Positions 46,541-57,960 of a stretch of DNA of 64,000 nt are shown in pieces. The notes beneath the pieces were generated by a model. That model ran no database searches. It was not told the origin of the DNA and saw nothing but the letters and a program-made list of their open reading frames with translations. The position numbers were made by a program, and so were the translations under genes. The number at the start of each line of letters is the position of its first letter. The first letter of the stretch is position 1. This DNA comes from Schistosoma mansoni. Taxonomy: Eukaryota; Platyhelminthes; Trematoda; Strigeidida; Schistosomatidae. Where the stretch lies: NCBI RefSeq assembly GCF_000237925.1, contig NW_017386039.1:248001-312000 (forward strand), given 5' to 3'.

Positions 46541-47707
46541 ACAGAGAGCGTATATGCGATTGTGATCGATTCTGAGCCATGTCATACAGAGTCTCCAACC
46601 ATTGGTTACGATGGTCGCGCGGACCCCAACCAAGTAGTCTGCATCTATCAACATGGCTTAGACTAAAAGTTAGGGACTTCAAGCTCTGATGCCACGTTTT
46701 GTTTTGGCCGCCCCTAACTTTCTTCCAACCATCCCCAAAACTAGTCAGCATTGCGCGTCGTGGTAATCGGTGTTCAGGCATACGTAACACATGGCCCAAC
46801 CATCTCAGTCGATGAAGATTCATGATCTCATCAACTGATTTACCATCATTCCCTAATACCCTGTGTCTAACCTCACTATTACTGACCCGGTGATCCCAGC
46901 AGATGCAAGCAATATTTCTAAGGCATCTGTGGTCAAATACTAGTAGCTTATGAGTACCTTCTACTCTTAATGGCCACTTCGCAGCATTAAAGTAGAACAG
47001 AACGAACTGCTGTGCAGCATACTCGTCTCTTAATTGATAGACAGATGTCTCGCCTTCACCATAGGTGACGTAGGTTGGCAAAAACCAAACGAGCATTTTA
47101 AATCTGTGCAGAGAGTTCGTCAGACACAAATACATCAGGACTGATCAGACTTCCAAGATAAGTGAAGTTGTCGACTCATTCTTTTACTTCACTCCCTATC
47201 CTTATTTCCGATGATGACGCGGGCCAATTCTGGAGCAACAATTTGCATAAAGAGGGAGAAAAACTCACTCCAAACATCCTGGCATTGCTGCCCAGTGCTA
47301 CCAAAAGACTGCATTATATCAGCGTCTTCACCAGGCAGGACTATGTCATCTGGACCTCCTGAACAGAGATCAATTCCCGAAAATTCAGTCGACGAGAGTG
47401 TTATTTCCAGCCGTAGGTCTATTATGAAGTTAAACAAAATTGGGGATAGTGGACAGATTTAACGGACACCACTCGAGGTTGTAAAATCAGATGACAGTTC
47501 TCCATAAGCTATCGCTCGACTGTTAGTTTTTGAGTAAAGAGCCCCCACAAGGTTTATATACTTCTGAGGTACACCTTTCAATGGCAGACACTGTCACAGA
47601 GCCTCTCGGTCTACAGAGTCGAATGTTGCTTATAAGTCAAGAAAGAACATCACTGTATCACGCCGATTAGCATGCCTGTGTTCTTAAACCTAAAGAATAG
47701 TGAATAT

Positions 47708-48080
47708 GTGGGGCGACCAAAACAAAACGTGGCATCAGAGCTTGAAGTCCCTAACTTTTAGTCTAAGCCATGTTGGTAGATGCAGACTACTTGGTTGGGG
47801 TCCGCGCGACCATCGTAACCAATGGTTGGAGACTCTGTATGACATGGCTCAGAATCGATCACAATCGCGTATACGCTCTCTGTCTTCCTTTAAACTATGA
47901 GACTAAAATTGTTTCATATCTGCCTTCCTGTACTATATCCTTATATACAACCTTTCTTTTATATATTACCACCATTAAATTAACTACTTCCATGAATTCG
48001 GTGTTCATCTTGTTGTGCTAATGAGTTATGGCAACTTGAACCGATGCATAAATATGCCTGACCCTAGGTTGTAGCTGACT
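47708..48080 (+). mobile_element. Inverted LINE 3' end nested in RTE copy 2
   Basis: Same plus-strand fragment as 9278-9650 at the same internal position, with NKTWHQSLKSLTFSLSHVG and the 3' UTR. It also shows the uninterrupted sequence around the Gypsy target: GACAGAGAGCG in reverse complement near 47872-47884. Confidence 0.8.
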
Positions 48081-48676
48081 GACTATGTGGTCGATACAGA
48101 CTTAACCAGGTCTGAAGCCAGCCCGGTTTTCTCGCGTTTGAAGTTTACGAGTCTTAGTTATGCGCCCGATAATTATTGAGGCTAGTATTTTAGATGCTAT
48201 ATTAGTCATCTTAATACTTCTATGGTTATCACAGGATGATTTTGACCCGTTCTTATATAATGGGACAATCACCGATGTAACCAGTCCGATGGGATTGCGT
48301 CCAACTCCCAGATTTTAGCTAAAATATTAGTCAACCTAATCGCTAAAATTAGACCACCATATTTAAAGACATCTGGACCAGCTGCCCATCCTCATTTCAG
48401 ATTAGCTATAGCTTTTTGAACTTTAGCCAGAGTCGGGGGCCTACTTCAATGCTCTATTCAGGCTGTTTTGAAATGGTGGGTAGCTTTAGGGCAGTTGAAC
48501 TGCTCCTTAAAGTATTCCGCCCATCGTTCTAAACGTCTGGGCTGAGAGCAGATAAGAGTTTCGTCTTTTTTGGCGATTGTTTCACACTTGAATTCTAAAT
48601 TCCGGTTAACGTAGATCTTTTTGCTTTCGCTCTTCGTCGTGTTCAGAGCCTAATTAGATGAGTTTACGAGAATCCA

Positions 48677-49546
48677 TCAGTGCAATGGACTAATAAGAAA
48701 TCCATTGGTCTTTGTAACCCTTTGGTTTAAATTACTAATAGATGTTACTGCTGTTTCCACAGCTGTTCGTATATCTTTCCAAGAAGCATCTGGGCCGGTC
48801 TCGTTTACAGAACTGCCCAAATGTGAATTCAGTTGTTCCTGGGAATTACTTTTGGCTTTCTCGTCCTCCAGTACAATTCTAATGGGTCTTCTTAGTGTAG
48901 ATTTCCTGCGTCCAGTGAGGCTCAAACAAATGCGTCCTCGTATTAAAGCATGATCAGAGTCTAAACATGTATTCCAATACGAGCGACAATCTTCTATAGA
49001 GTCTCTCCAACGATGACTGATGACAATATGGTCTATTTGAGTCCATCGTTTGTTTGGTGCAGGTGGTCGCCATGTTAGAAGATGTCTCTCCTTATGCTTA
49101 AAATTAGTGCTTGCTAAAAATAAACGATTGTCTGAGCATAGTTGTAACAGGCGATTACCATTATTTGTTCGCTGAGTCAGAATACTAAAATACCCACCTA
49201 AATGTCTTTCTGTTTGGTTTAAGCTGCCTAATTGGGCATTAAAGTCACCTGCTACGAGTACTACGTCTAAGCGTTTAGCTTGATGAATAAGTTCAGAAAG
49301 CTTTCTGTAAAAGTCATCTTTCACTTCATCCGTACTGCAGTCAGTGAGAGCGTAGTCAGAAACGACCAAAAGACAACGACATGTGTCCTTATCGTTCTGA
49401 GTTCTTACGGAACCGTATAGCCGAACAGCACATAGGCGACCGTCAACGGGGATCCACTCTAATAGTGCTTGTTCTGCTCTCGTACTAAGTGCTATTGCGT
49501 ACATGTGCAAGTCCACGAGAGCTAGCCATAGGGTTGCCAGATACAC
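48677..49546 (-). pseudogene. APE-type endonuclease domain of RTE LINE copy 2
   Basis: 289-codon open frame matching 10247-11116 with a single visible residue difference (R for I near the start). Motifs VAGDFNAQLG, RWTQIDHIVIS and LDSDHALI. Part of a broken LINE polyprotein. Confidence 0.85.
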
Positions 49547-50440
49547 GAAGGGTGTATCTCGTCGACTCTCCGTTTTGACAAGGTGAGGTCAAGTGGACGA
49601 TCACACTAGGACCCTGTATGTGTGTTTGAGAGACACAATAAACATCAATGGTACGATATTCTAGGGTCTTAGCTAAGAAGGCCTGTTGACCGATTTGGCA
49701 CAGGTTACGTACGTTGAAGGCTTCAATGTGTAGTTTGGAGTGCGGTTTCAGTAGACCTAGGACAGTGTTTCGCGCACTAGAATCGTTGGCCATGGTGACA
49801 CTTAAGGAAGAATTCGAAAGAGGACGTTTAGAGTTGAAAGTCAAGGTAGGAGGAATGATAGGAATGGAAGAGGGAAAATTGATTGTGAATACAGTGATCT
49901 TGAGTGCTGTTAGAGGTGTGAGGGCGGTTATCACTTTCCAGTTGCCTACACCGTGGAAGGGTCCTCCTTGAGGTACCTGAAAAGGAAATTGGGTTGGGGT
50001 TGGTCATCGTGACCTGAAAGCGTGACCGCAGTGCCCAAGGGACAACTGCTTGAGGTCGGTCACACATTACCTTTTTGTGAGTAATTTTCGTTTTTGCTCC
50101 GTAGTTGTTGAGACCTTAATGCCGAGGACGGATATCCGTGGGATAAGTTGAGCTGTGTATTTTTAGGGTCGACCTTTTCTTACCATACCCTTCGTTGTTG
50201 GAAGGCAGCTTCGTCGTTATGCTGGTTGTCTAAGAGAAACACTACACTTCTGTCACATCTCTGTACAGTTAGCAGTACGACTTCGACCTCAGACCTTGAG
50301 TTTGCTGCTTTTAGTCTTACCGCTCTTCAAACTACCTGTCTGGCGTGGTAGAACTTTGAGGAACGATTGTTCCAGCTAGTATAGCCCGATTGGTTCATCA
50401 CGACAGGCAAGCCCGACCACCACGTCAAGGTAGCAGGAAT

Positions 50441-50520
50441 GGTTGGGATTTACTTACTTCCTTACTTAAGCTTGTTAATTCTCGTGGTGGAGCATAGGCC
50501 GCCCAACAGCACTCTCCATC
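50441..50520 (-). mobile_element. RTE family A LINE, 3' tip
   Basis: On the plus strand, GGATTTACTTACTTCC then GGAGCATAGGCCGCC and ACAGCACTCTCC: the complement of the C-terminal end and TAAG-rich tail of RTE family A (compare 54700-54785). Confidence 0.6.
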
Positions 50521-50522
50521 GA

Positions 50523-50965
50523 CTTATTGAAGTTAATACATAAAAGTGCCTGCTCGCAAATATAAGTCAACCTAAACAGAGAACATTTCACGTGAAAAAA
50601 CTTTACAGGTTGTAAAATTTAACCGCTGTCAACTTCACGTATATAAGCTGGTCAATGTTGCATATTTCTAACGTCCATTCAAGCTCTTATCACCTTGTAG
50701 ATCTACTAACTCCAACTGAAGATCACAATTAACTCCCTTAATATTAGAAGGAAATGAAAAATCCAGTAAATCACACTGTGATTCACATATTTTAAAATCA
50801 TTAAAACATCGCGGATATTTATAATTGAGCGCTGGAATCTGGCGAGTGTATTCCCGATCAGTTTCCAATGGATTCACTTGTGTGCTTAATGTTAGGAACT
50901 GACAATAGTTAAATTCCTTAAGTTGCTTGGTCAGTAGGTTGATTTTGATTTTTAACACCATTTCC
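50523..50965 (-). pseudogene. hAT-transposase-derived fragment, GTF2IRD2/FAM200-like
   Basis: The minus strand reads LTLSTQVNPLETDREYTRQI, YPRCFNDFKICESQCDLLDF, SFPSNIKGVNCDLQLELVDL, then beyond a TAG at 50668-50670 and a frame change FRLTYICEQALLCINFNKS. The pattern (RFxDF..CE, LQLELIDLQ, then FGSTYxCEQxFSxMNxNKS) is the hAT-type dimerisation region of GTF2IRD2/FAM200/ZBED-like proteins, which derive from hAT transposases. An AG after CTAAAATTTC precedes the open part. The stop and shift indicate a dead copy; whether it was a transposon or a domesticated gene cannot be told. Confidence 0.6.
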
Positions 50966-51847
50966 TGAAATTTTAGCATAAAGTATCATGTTTATTTAAA
51001 ACGATTTCACTTCTGACCATTTCTATGCATAATTTCAAATGACTTCAAAAGAGATTGAAGGTCTTCATGATCAAGTTTACCCTCCTCTGACCCATAACAA
51101 TCAATCATACAAAATACTATTGACGGTAAACCAAAAATTAATCGAAAACAGTCATGTAACCTTCATATAAACATTCAAAATAAAAACAAAGGTAATAAAA
51201 TTAGTAACTGATGTGCACCCATTCCAACACTTTCAGCCGGAGGGTTAATCAACTTTCACTGAATGAGAAGGTTGCATTGTACCAATCAACAACCTAATGA
51301 TAAGCTCATGGTGTTGACCAGGAATTGGATTCATTATATATATATAAATGAGTCCTTATGCGTTTAATTTGATTTACTTCATTAGACTCCCTTCTTTAAT
51401 CTTAGCTTTCTCACTCAGCAGCTTGTTGAGGGCTTGTATACAGGAATTTTGTTTATCGGTATCACGCTTGGATGCCTCACAACATAATGATATTTTTCTT
51501 ATCTATGATTGATGGGCACAAACTTTTCATATAAATCACGCAACGGAAATTTAAAAAGCCTACAGATCATTTTCTAATACTTTAGTATAAAATATATCGG
51601 GTTTTCCTGACATCGTTTTTAGTTATCTTTCTTCTAGCTGCTTTAATGCATAATTCTAATCGCTTTTATATTTTGCCCACCTTTGATTTAAAGTGGTTCG
51701 TCTAGGAGAAAAAATAATGTCCTATTCTAATATGAAGCCATTCAGTCTTTCTTCTTTTATTTTAAATTTTCAAATGATTTTATTTCACACGAAACAGCAA
51801 TCTTTTTCAAATTATACTGGTAAAATCTTCGTATTTATTACTAACAG
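50966..51847 (+). other. End of 12-kb intron, no gene recognised
   Basis: AT-rich; the upstream part of the hAT-like sequence may extend here but is not readable. Confidence 0.4.
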
Positions 51848-51944
51848 TTGCGGCACGACCCAACTACAAAATACAACCAGTCTCGACAAGTTATGTGAAG
51901 ATGACCGTATTTCGGTGCATTCAACGTCTTCAAGTTCGAACGAC
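51848..51944 (+). CDS. Coiled-coil protein gene, small internal exon
   Basis: 97 bases between acceptor TTTATTACTAACAG and donor GAC|GTAAAT. The first base completes the codon left by the exon ending at 39815, then 32 codons follow, leaving phase 0. It encodes CGTTQLQNTTSLDKLCEDD then RISVHSTSSSSND, polar and Ser-rich, probably disordered. The phase match on both sides is the main support. Confidence 0.75.
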
Positions 51945-54190
51945 GTAAATGTTTGTATTTGTTTCCTTTATTAAATTTCATTTCATTTTTCTTGGAAAAT
52001 TAGTATATATATATATATATAATTTGAAGTAAGATAAATCATTAATAGTGTACTGTGAGTACAAATTTTTTGTACTCGACGTTAATCCATAACTTCTTTT
52101 TTCATAATTGCTAGTGATTTCAGATTTTCCAAATTTAATTGTTGATAACTGAGTGTTTTAATTACTTGTCATCCGCTTTTTCAAAGTCAACTACCATATT
52201 CGCATATTTTATAATAGATTATTGTCTTTTCTCCTATTGGTGATATTTAACCGTGTATAGTCTGGAAGAATTATCGAGTTTCATGTTGCTCTGTATAGTT
52301 TTGATTAATTATTTATTCTAGAATTGACAAAAGGCATCAATCGTGTTGTAAAATAACATGTTTGTTATTCAAAAACACATATGCTCTAAGAGATCGTTTC
52401 TGTCAGCATTTATGAATCTAATTTTACCACAAAAGGCTGATTGAAATGAACTACACTCGTCTGCTGGTAATCTTGTATGATAACCTAAAGACTGTCTAGT
52501 GTTTCGTACAAAACTGGTTAATATGAATTTATCAGAATACGTTAACATGTAGTCTTTCCATATGTCTTCATTTTGCCTACGATTATAATAGCGGTTTTCT
52601 GTTTAACAATCTGTTAGCATTGTAACTTACTAGTCCAGTGTTTAAACGGATAGATAAACTTGAATCAGACTGGGACTGTTAACGCTATTTATTGTATATG
52701 TAATGGGTTAACGAGTTTCAAATGGGGTAGTATATTCTATAGTTGGTTACCGACGAATGTAAATTATACCAGTAGTAACTGAGAATGAGATTTTCTGTTA
52801 AGTTGCTGAAGAATCCTCAGATAATTAATTGGTTGACGTCAGTTTACGAACTCCATCACAATCTAATCTCATTACTAACAATGTTAATAATAAACTGTCG
52901 GGAAGTGGGTATTTACCAACAAACATTTGCAACTCTGATATACTCATAGAATAGGAATATATTATGAAGTTAGATCCGCCATAAGAAAATTTGTTTATTA
53001 TTGAGACTAGAAAGTATTTTAAGAAGTGTTCTATGTTAACGGAATTGGTCCGTAACTATCAACTCAACATCCGCAGACTATAACTGAATTCCTCCTAACT
53101 TTCGTTTTCTGACAGTTTTATAACGCTGATTTGTCTTTGGCAGATTACTGTAATTTAAACACAACAGAATCTATTTGAACTGGGAGTCGGACACTGTCAT
53201 TACAAAACTATCTAACATCTTAGTAACACATAGACCAACTATACATTGCCCTTGCCAATTACTTATGTGTAATCTTGAGTATGCTTTATAAATGGTTTGT
53301 CTGTGCACGTTCGCATATATTTGTAGGACTCATTGTATCCTTCATCTCTACATATGTTAAGTCAAATTTTATTTTAATTTAGTAGACTGAGAAAACTTTT
53401 TTCATTATGCGCATCTTAACTTGTCTGTGTAAATAAACTCTCCTAACTCAATTCATTGGTGGCTTTTATCACCAATGGAGTTGTTAGCTTAGTTGTAATG
53501 CACGGGATTAAACAGTAGATTTATATTTTGGGGTTCATTCATCATGAATTCAGATTTCAAGAACAATTTGTGGTAATTTTCAATTCTAATGACAGAATAA
53601 ATATATGTTCTTTTTGTTTTCATTCAGATCATACAATAAGAGATACATCTGCGCCTTAATGAAAAATTTTTATTCACTTCTTAGAGAATAACCACATTAG
53701 ATTTTTCATGTAGTTTTTATTTTTTAAAGAAATGGAAATAATGTTCCAGAGAATTCTCAACGAAACAACCATTAATAAAATGATCATAGCATTAATATTG
53801 ATTACTATGTCTAACTTTGTCATTTAAAATTATTGTGCATAATACGCAGTCTCAAATAAGATTCCAAAACACCTTTACCCAATGTGCAGGAAAAAGTCCC
53901 GTTTAGAGGAATGATTCGTAAACGAATTTTCAATAAACGCTATACTACCAGTTACACACAGATACTAACTTATTTACAATTCAAGCCAAATATAACGAGT
54001 ACAATCACGAGGTGTAACACTGATAACTGTAAAAAGCGTTAACATTAAAATCTAAAACTGCCATTTTTATTGATCTTCAGTATGAAGTACGTAAGCATTA
54101 TTATTGTCTATGCATAATTCCTAACTAAACTTACAAGTACACAGCTTATTACACCTATATTTTACAAAAATGCGTTTTTATACTTTGTAG
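51945..54190 (+). other. Last intron of coiled-coil gene
   Basis: 2.2 kb, AT-rich, with a (TA)n run at 52004-52021. No mobile element recognised. Confidence 0.5.
52004..52021. repeat. (TA)n microsatellite
   Basis: Perfect TA run in the last intron of the coiled-coil gene. Confidence 0.85.
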
Positions 54191-54379
54191 ATCCGAAAAA
54201 CAGTTAATCAGCAAGAAATCACAGAGCTTGATGATAAATGTTCCTTATCTTCTAGTGTAACTTCCAGTACTCTCCCACCTCAGGTGATTGACGAAATGGA
54301 GTTTCGTGACAACTTAGCTCTTCTGGATCAGCGGATTAACAATGTTCGGGAGTCACTCAGATTGAACCCTGTGATTTAA
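54191..54379 (+). CDS. Coiled-coil protein gene, last exon
   Basis: Acceptor ACTTTGTAG, enters in phase 0, 62 codons then TAA at 54377-54379. It encodes IRKTVNQQEITELDDKCSL, a Ser/Thr stretch, and a C-terminal amphipathic helix EFRDNLALLDQRINNVRESL ending LNPVI. With the exons at 27032, 29755, 39406 and 51848 it gives about 344 continuous residues without a stop. Such a C-terminal helix may serve in protein binding, but no partner can be named. A polyadenylation signal follows at 54405. Confidence 0.8.
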   Translation: MRKTVNQQEITELDDKCSLSSSVTSSTLPPQVIDEMEFRDNLALLDQRINNVRESLRLNPVI

Positions 54380-54404
54380 AAATATGTACACAATTGACCG
54401 TCCG

Positions 54405-54410
54405 AATAAA
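54405..54410 (+). promoter_or_regulatory. Polyadenylation signal AATAAA
   Basis: AATAAA 26 bases after the stop codon of the coiled-coil gene. This would make a very short 3' UTR, as is common in compact transcripts. Confidence 0.55.
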
Positions 54411-54699
54411 CTGATAAAACCGTAGGTATACAACCTCACAGATATCCTTTTCATTTGACTGAAATACAATTACATGGATTTGCTAATACTGTCTACGTGT
54501 TTGTATATCCACTCTTTACTACCATGTTATCTTACTAAGTAACTTGAAAGTCTGAGTTAAGAAAACCACCTCCAATTATTTTGTCACTATTTAGCTGGTA
54601 TAGGATACCATCTTTCTCTGTAAGAGTTAACAGTATCTCGGACCACGAATTTAGAACAGCAACCTTTTACATGACTGCTACATAGTAGTATGAATATAT

Positions 54700-54950
54700 G
54701 AGCACCCGCTTTTTTTACTTTTACTTTGCTTACGCCTGTTACTTCCAATGGAGCATAGGCCGCCGACCAGCATTCTCCAACCCACTCTGTCCTGGGTCTT
54801 CTTTTCTAGTTTTATCCAGTTTTCGTTCATTTTTATGTCTGTCTCTATTTCTCGGCGTAATGTGTTTTTTAGTCATCCTCTTCTCCTTTGGCCTTCAGGA
54901 TTCCATGTGGGGGCTTGCCTTGTGATGCAGTTGCGTGTTGTCACAAAAAT
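54700..54950 (-). mobile_element. RTE family A LINE, 3' end
   Basis: The minus-strand frame reads [32 protein letters not shown], then [20 protein letters not shown] and LCSIGSNRR, the end of the RTE family A protein, with the 3' tail at the left. Truncated at 54950. Confidence 0.8.
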
Positions 54951-55095
54951 TCCTTCCCCATCGTGGTTTCACGCTTCAGGCTTCTGGGTTGCGGTAACAT
55001 AGCCATCTGTCTGTGGGACCACTCCAACACACTTACCGTAAACTACGAAGCATTTGTATGGGCACAGGAGAAGACACAATAACCACAGTTACAAG

Positions 55096-55606
55096 CGCCC
55101 CCAAATGCTCTGGTACGGCCGAGAGTGGGGAGAGTCCGCTCTCCCTCTCGAAATGCTCTCACATGGCCACGCGTATATAGCCTCTGTCAAGGAAGTCCTA
55201 CTCACTGCCTTCTCATGGCAGGGGTGTTGTTTACGAAAGTGAGAGGACGAAAAGCGAATGTCCGGTGCTTTAACCGGGTTGGTGGACACGGAAAGTTCAC
55301 CTAGGGGAGTTGGAAAACCCTGATTCCAAACCAATGGTGCACATGGGCTCCAGTATCTTGATGGAACGAATGGCGTGTGAATCAATCGTTGGTCACCGGC
55401 TACCATGGGACTGCATTTCCTCACGATGCTCCACTGCCTTGTGGATCAGATCTTTAGGTCAAAAGCTCCGGGTGTGGCCCCCTAAGAAAACCACCTTCTT
55501 CAGTCTGGGCAATATCACAGCCCTCACACAAATCGAATGAGATTTGTGCGGCGCATATGTATCTGGTGCTTCCTTGTACCAATATTTATGTGTTTAAATA
55601 AATAAA
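55096..55606 (+). mobile_element. Short internally deleted LINE derivative, copy 2
   Basis: 511-bp element flanked by perfect 11-bp target duplications ACAGTTACAAG (55085-55095 and 55607-55617). It starts CGCCCCCAAATGCTCTGG(T) and ends GTGTTTAAATAAATAAA. The region 55215-55510 aligns to the 5' UTR of the RTE LINE at 31322-31620 and the last about 60 bases to the LINE 3' tail at 34985-35045. No ORF of its own. The perfect target duplication marks a recent insertion. Confidence 0.9.
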
Positions 55607-55617
55607 ACAGTTACAAG

Positions 55618-55890
55618 CTGTGTGCTATTCAAGAAAACTATCCAATCTCTCGATTTTGGGGTTTTTTGTCGCATTTCCCCAGAATTTTCTATTACAACTT
55701 CCCAAAAATCGGGATATTGGGTACATTGGCTAAACAAGATCATTGCCCAATCCCAATACTGATCATTCGATATTTTCGAAAGACTAGACTGATGCTTATA
55801 TGACGATGGTAAATAAACGCTGACAGTAGTGTCTTTTCTAATCAAAGTTTGTGTTGGATGTCTGTCCACCCATGCGCACACACTCGCCAA
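55618..55890 (-). pseudogene. Unrecognised open stretch interrupted by the short element
   Basis: The minus-strand frame is open for about 90 codons: VCAWVDRHPTQTLIRKDTT, SYKHQSSLSKISNDQYWDW, QCTQYPDFWEVVIENSGEM and IVFLNSTQLVTV. The short element at 55096-55606 sits at its end. Beyond the element the same strand is open to CGG|TAAGT (about 55040), a donor-like site. Could be an exon hit by the insertion or part of an unknown repeat. Not recognised. Confidence 0.3.
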
Positions 55891-56052
55891 AAAGAACCTA
55901 ACGTTGCATCAACTCCACTCATTGTCAAGACGGATATGGATGTGAAGTTGACTTTTACTCAGTGCTCAAAAGGGAATTTTGTATACACTGAAGTGTTAGT
56001 CAATGATACCATTCTCATGCATGAAATGAAGAGACATAGGTGCATCATGTAA
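55849..56052 (+). other. Unrecognised plus-strand open stretch
   Basis: 67 codons with protein-like composition: EPNVASTPLIVKTDMDVKL, TFTQCSKGNFVYTEVLVND and TILMHEMKRHRCIM. No domain recognised, no clear splice sites. It partly overlaps the minus-strand stretch, so at most one is coding. Confidence 0.25.
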
Positions 56053-56144
56053 CTAAGTCGACCTGGGCACACATCTTCAACATTTCTATGGTACCGCAAG
56101 AATTTCCACTAATAAGATTTACAAGGTTAGACATTATTACCATA

Positions 56145-56330
56145 AGGTGCCGGCTAGGCGGTCTGGTGTTCGCACGCGAGACAGGAGCAGCGTTTGAGTC
56201 CCGCGTCCGTGTACTACCGGGGTCGCAGTATGGACCGGAACGGTTATCTGGTGCTTCCAAGCTTTCAGTGATGGTCTACCTTGGGTCAGTTCATGATTCC
56301 GATGCTAATAAAACTTTATTAATCTAAAAC
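56145..56330 (+). mobile_element. Possible tRNA-derived SINE
   Basis: Higher GC than its surroundings. A-box-like GGCTAGGCGGTCTGG and B-box-like CGTTTGAGTCC (56191-56201) at tRNA-like spacing, then an A/T-rich end AATAAAACTTTATTAATC. No second copy is in the window, so the call rests on the boxes only. Confidence 0.4.
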
Positions 56331-56478
56331 GTCACCATTTTACTTCACTACTATAGTTCTAAAGGGCGTTTATCTGTTATCAAAGCTGCTTTATAGTTCT
56401 TACTAGCATATTTTCAGTCATTTTAATTTACACGTGTAACCTCAGGATTGTTTGTCGCGTTACCTCGACTGGATCGTA

Positions 56479-56992
56479 ATTTATTTATTTATTTAAACAC
56501 ATATATATTGGTACAAAAGGGCACCAGGTACATATGCGCCACACTATTTGTGTGTGTGGGCTGTGATACTGCCCGGGTGCCCAAACCGAAGCAGGTGGTT
56601 TTCTTAGGGGGCCACACCCCGAGCCTTTGACCAAAAGGTCTGATCCACAAGGCAATGGAGCATCGTGAAGAGATGCAGTCCCATGGTAGCCGTTGACCAA
56701 TGACAGGTTCGTCCGCCATTCGTTCCATCAGGATACTGGAGCCCATGTGCACCATTGGTTTGGAATCAGGGTTTTCCAACTCCCCTAGGTGGACCCTCCG
56801 TGTCCACCAACCCGGTTAAAGCGCCGGACATTCGCTTTTCGTCCTCTCACTTTCGTAAACAACACCCCCGCCACGAGAAGGCAGTGAGTAGGACTTCCCT
56901 GGCAGAGGCTATATATTCGCTGGCCATGTGCGAGCATTTCGAGAGGGAGAGTAGACTCTCCCCACTCTCGGCCGTACCAGGGCATTTGGGGG
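56479..56992 (-). mobile_element. Short internally deleted LINE derivative, copy 3
   Basis: Minus-strand copy of the same element as 27977-28493 and 55096-55606, somewhat more diverged (for example near 56530-56600). The tail TTTATTTATTTATTTAAAC is at the left and GGGCATTTGGGGGC at the right. No clear target duplication seen. Confidence 0.85.
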
Positions 56993-57589
56993 CAATTAGA
57001 AAAATAACAATGAATAGCACTATATTACGAGACGATTCTTAAATAACCTTGCAATTTTTATCCTAAAAATACATCCTCTTTCCTATTATTATACTGTATA
57101 TTTCAGCCTCGTATCACGACTAAATCTCGCCTCAAGTAAATAGATTGTGTGGGAATTGATCTTGGCGAAATCGAGGAAGTTTCCTGGCACCTGAACTCAA
57201 ATAACTTAATAGTTTTGGGATATGTTAACTCTATAGAAACTAAAATCATCTTGTGAAGTTCTGCCTATTGCTCGCTAAACCCTTCAGACGCTTAGTCTCC
57301 AAAGGGAAGTTGTTGCTAAGACTTGGACCAGTAGTTCATACACTGAGTGACTAAATTCGGGTCTGTAGTTGTTAGTAGTTGCTTGCATAACTGACTGGCC
57401 TAAACATTTATCAGACGATAAGATGTTCAAATTCATTATGGACTGTATGATTATCCTTAAAGTTTTGTCATCCTTAGTTCGCTGCCAACTTACTTCACCT
57501 TTGGCATAGACGAAAAGATGAGCTTGCTCAACAGCGGTTCGCTTTTACTTTATGGCTAAGAATCATGGCCATTAGGAATAGCAGATATA
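56993..57589. other. No gene recognised
   Basis: No ORF with a recognisable domain; no repeat match within the window. Confidence 0.45.
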
Positions 57590-57960
57590 CGTAGGTTACT
57601 AGTTCTCGAAGCACCGCTCGTGTTTTCATTGCAGGGGACCAACGACTAAACAATGCCGGGGTTAAGGTATTGGGTGAGGGTAACAAATTGATTGATGAGG
57701 CAACGAATCTATATCAACTAACGTGGTCAGAACATGTATTACGTGCGCCAAACCAACGCTTACTTCCCCGAGCAACACCGTCGAGTGAAGTAAGCTAGGA
57801 GCGGTCAAACCAGGATTTGTTGTCAACTCTTTGAATCATTGAGTGAGCAGTGTAGGTAAGTGTGGATTACGCGGCAAGTACTTACACCGACTATTGTAAC
57901 AAGCGATTAGGGGCTGAGTGACTGCTCAGAGCTATTTGCAGTGGCACAGTGCATCAACCC
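57590..57960 (+). mobile_element. SR2-like RTE LINE, C-terminal fragment
   Basis: The plus-strand frame reads DQRLNNAGVKVLGEGNKLID and EATNLYQLTWSEHVLRAPNQ, matching the RTE C-terminal block DHRVSNxEVRxRVLGxxNKSIDE...LHRLRWLGHVLRMPxHRL. The following GQTR-type and CIHAL-type ends are barely readable. Old and dead. Confidence 0.55.

Larger units (their letters stand above)
46541..50436 (-). mobile_element. Rearranged SR2/SjR2-like RTE LINE, copy 2 (main part)
   Basis: Minus-strand continuation of the LINE split by the Gypsy element. From right to left: 5' UTR (50436-49970), endonuclease start (49934-49485 frame), endonuclease body (49546-48677), RT fingers, nested inverted 3' end (48080-47708), RT palm lacking the YADD tyrosine and alanine, and the C-terminal domain with RLRWLGHVLRMPEHRL and WGPRDHRNQWLETLYDMAQ (47135-46545). 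From 46681 onward it matches copy 1 (8251-11657) with only a handful of base differences. Unlike copy 1 it keeps the C-terminus, 3' UTR and tail and about 227 more bases of 5' UTR (50090-50316). Dead for the same reasons as copy 1. Confidence 0.85.
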
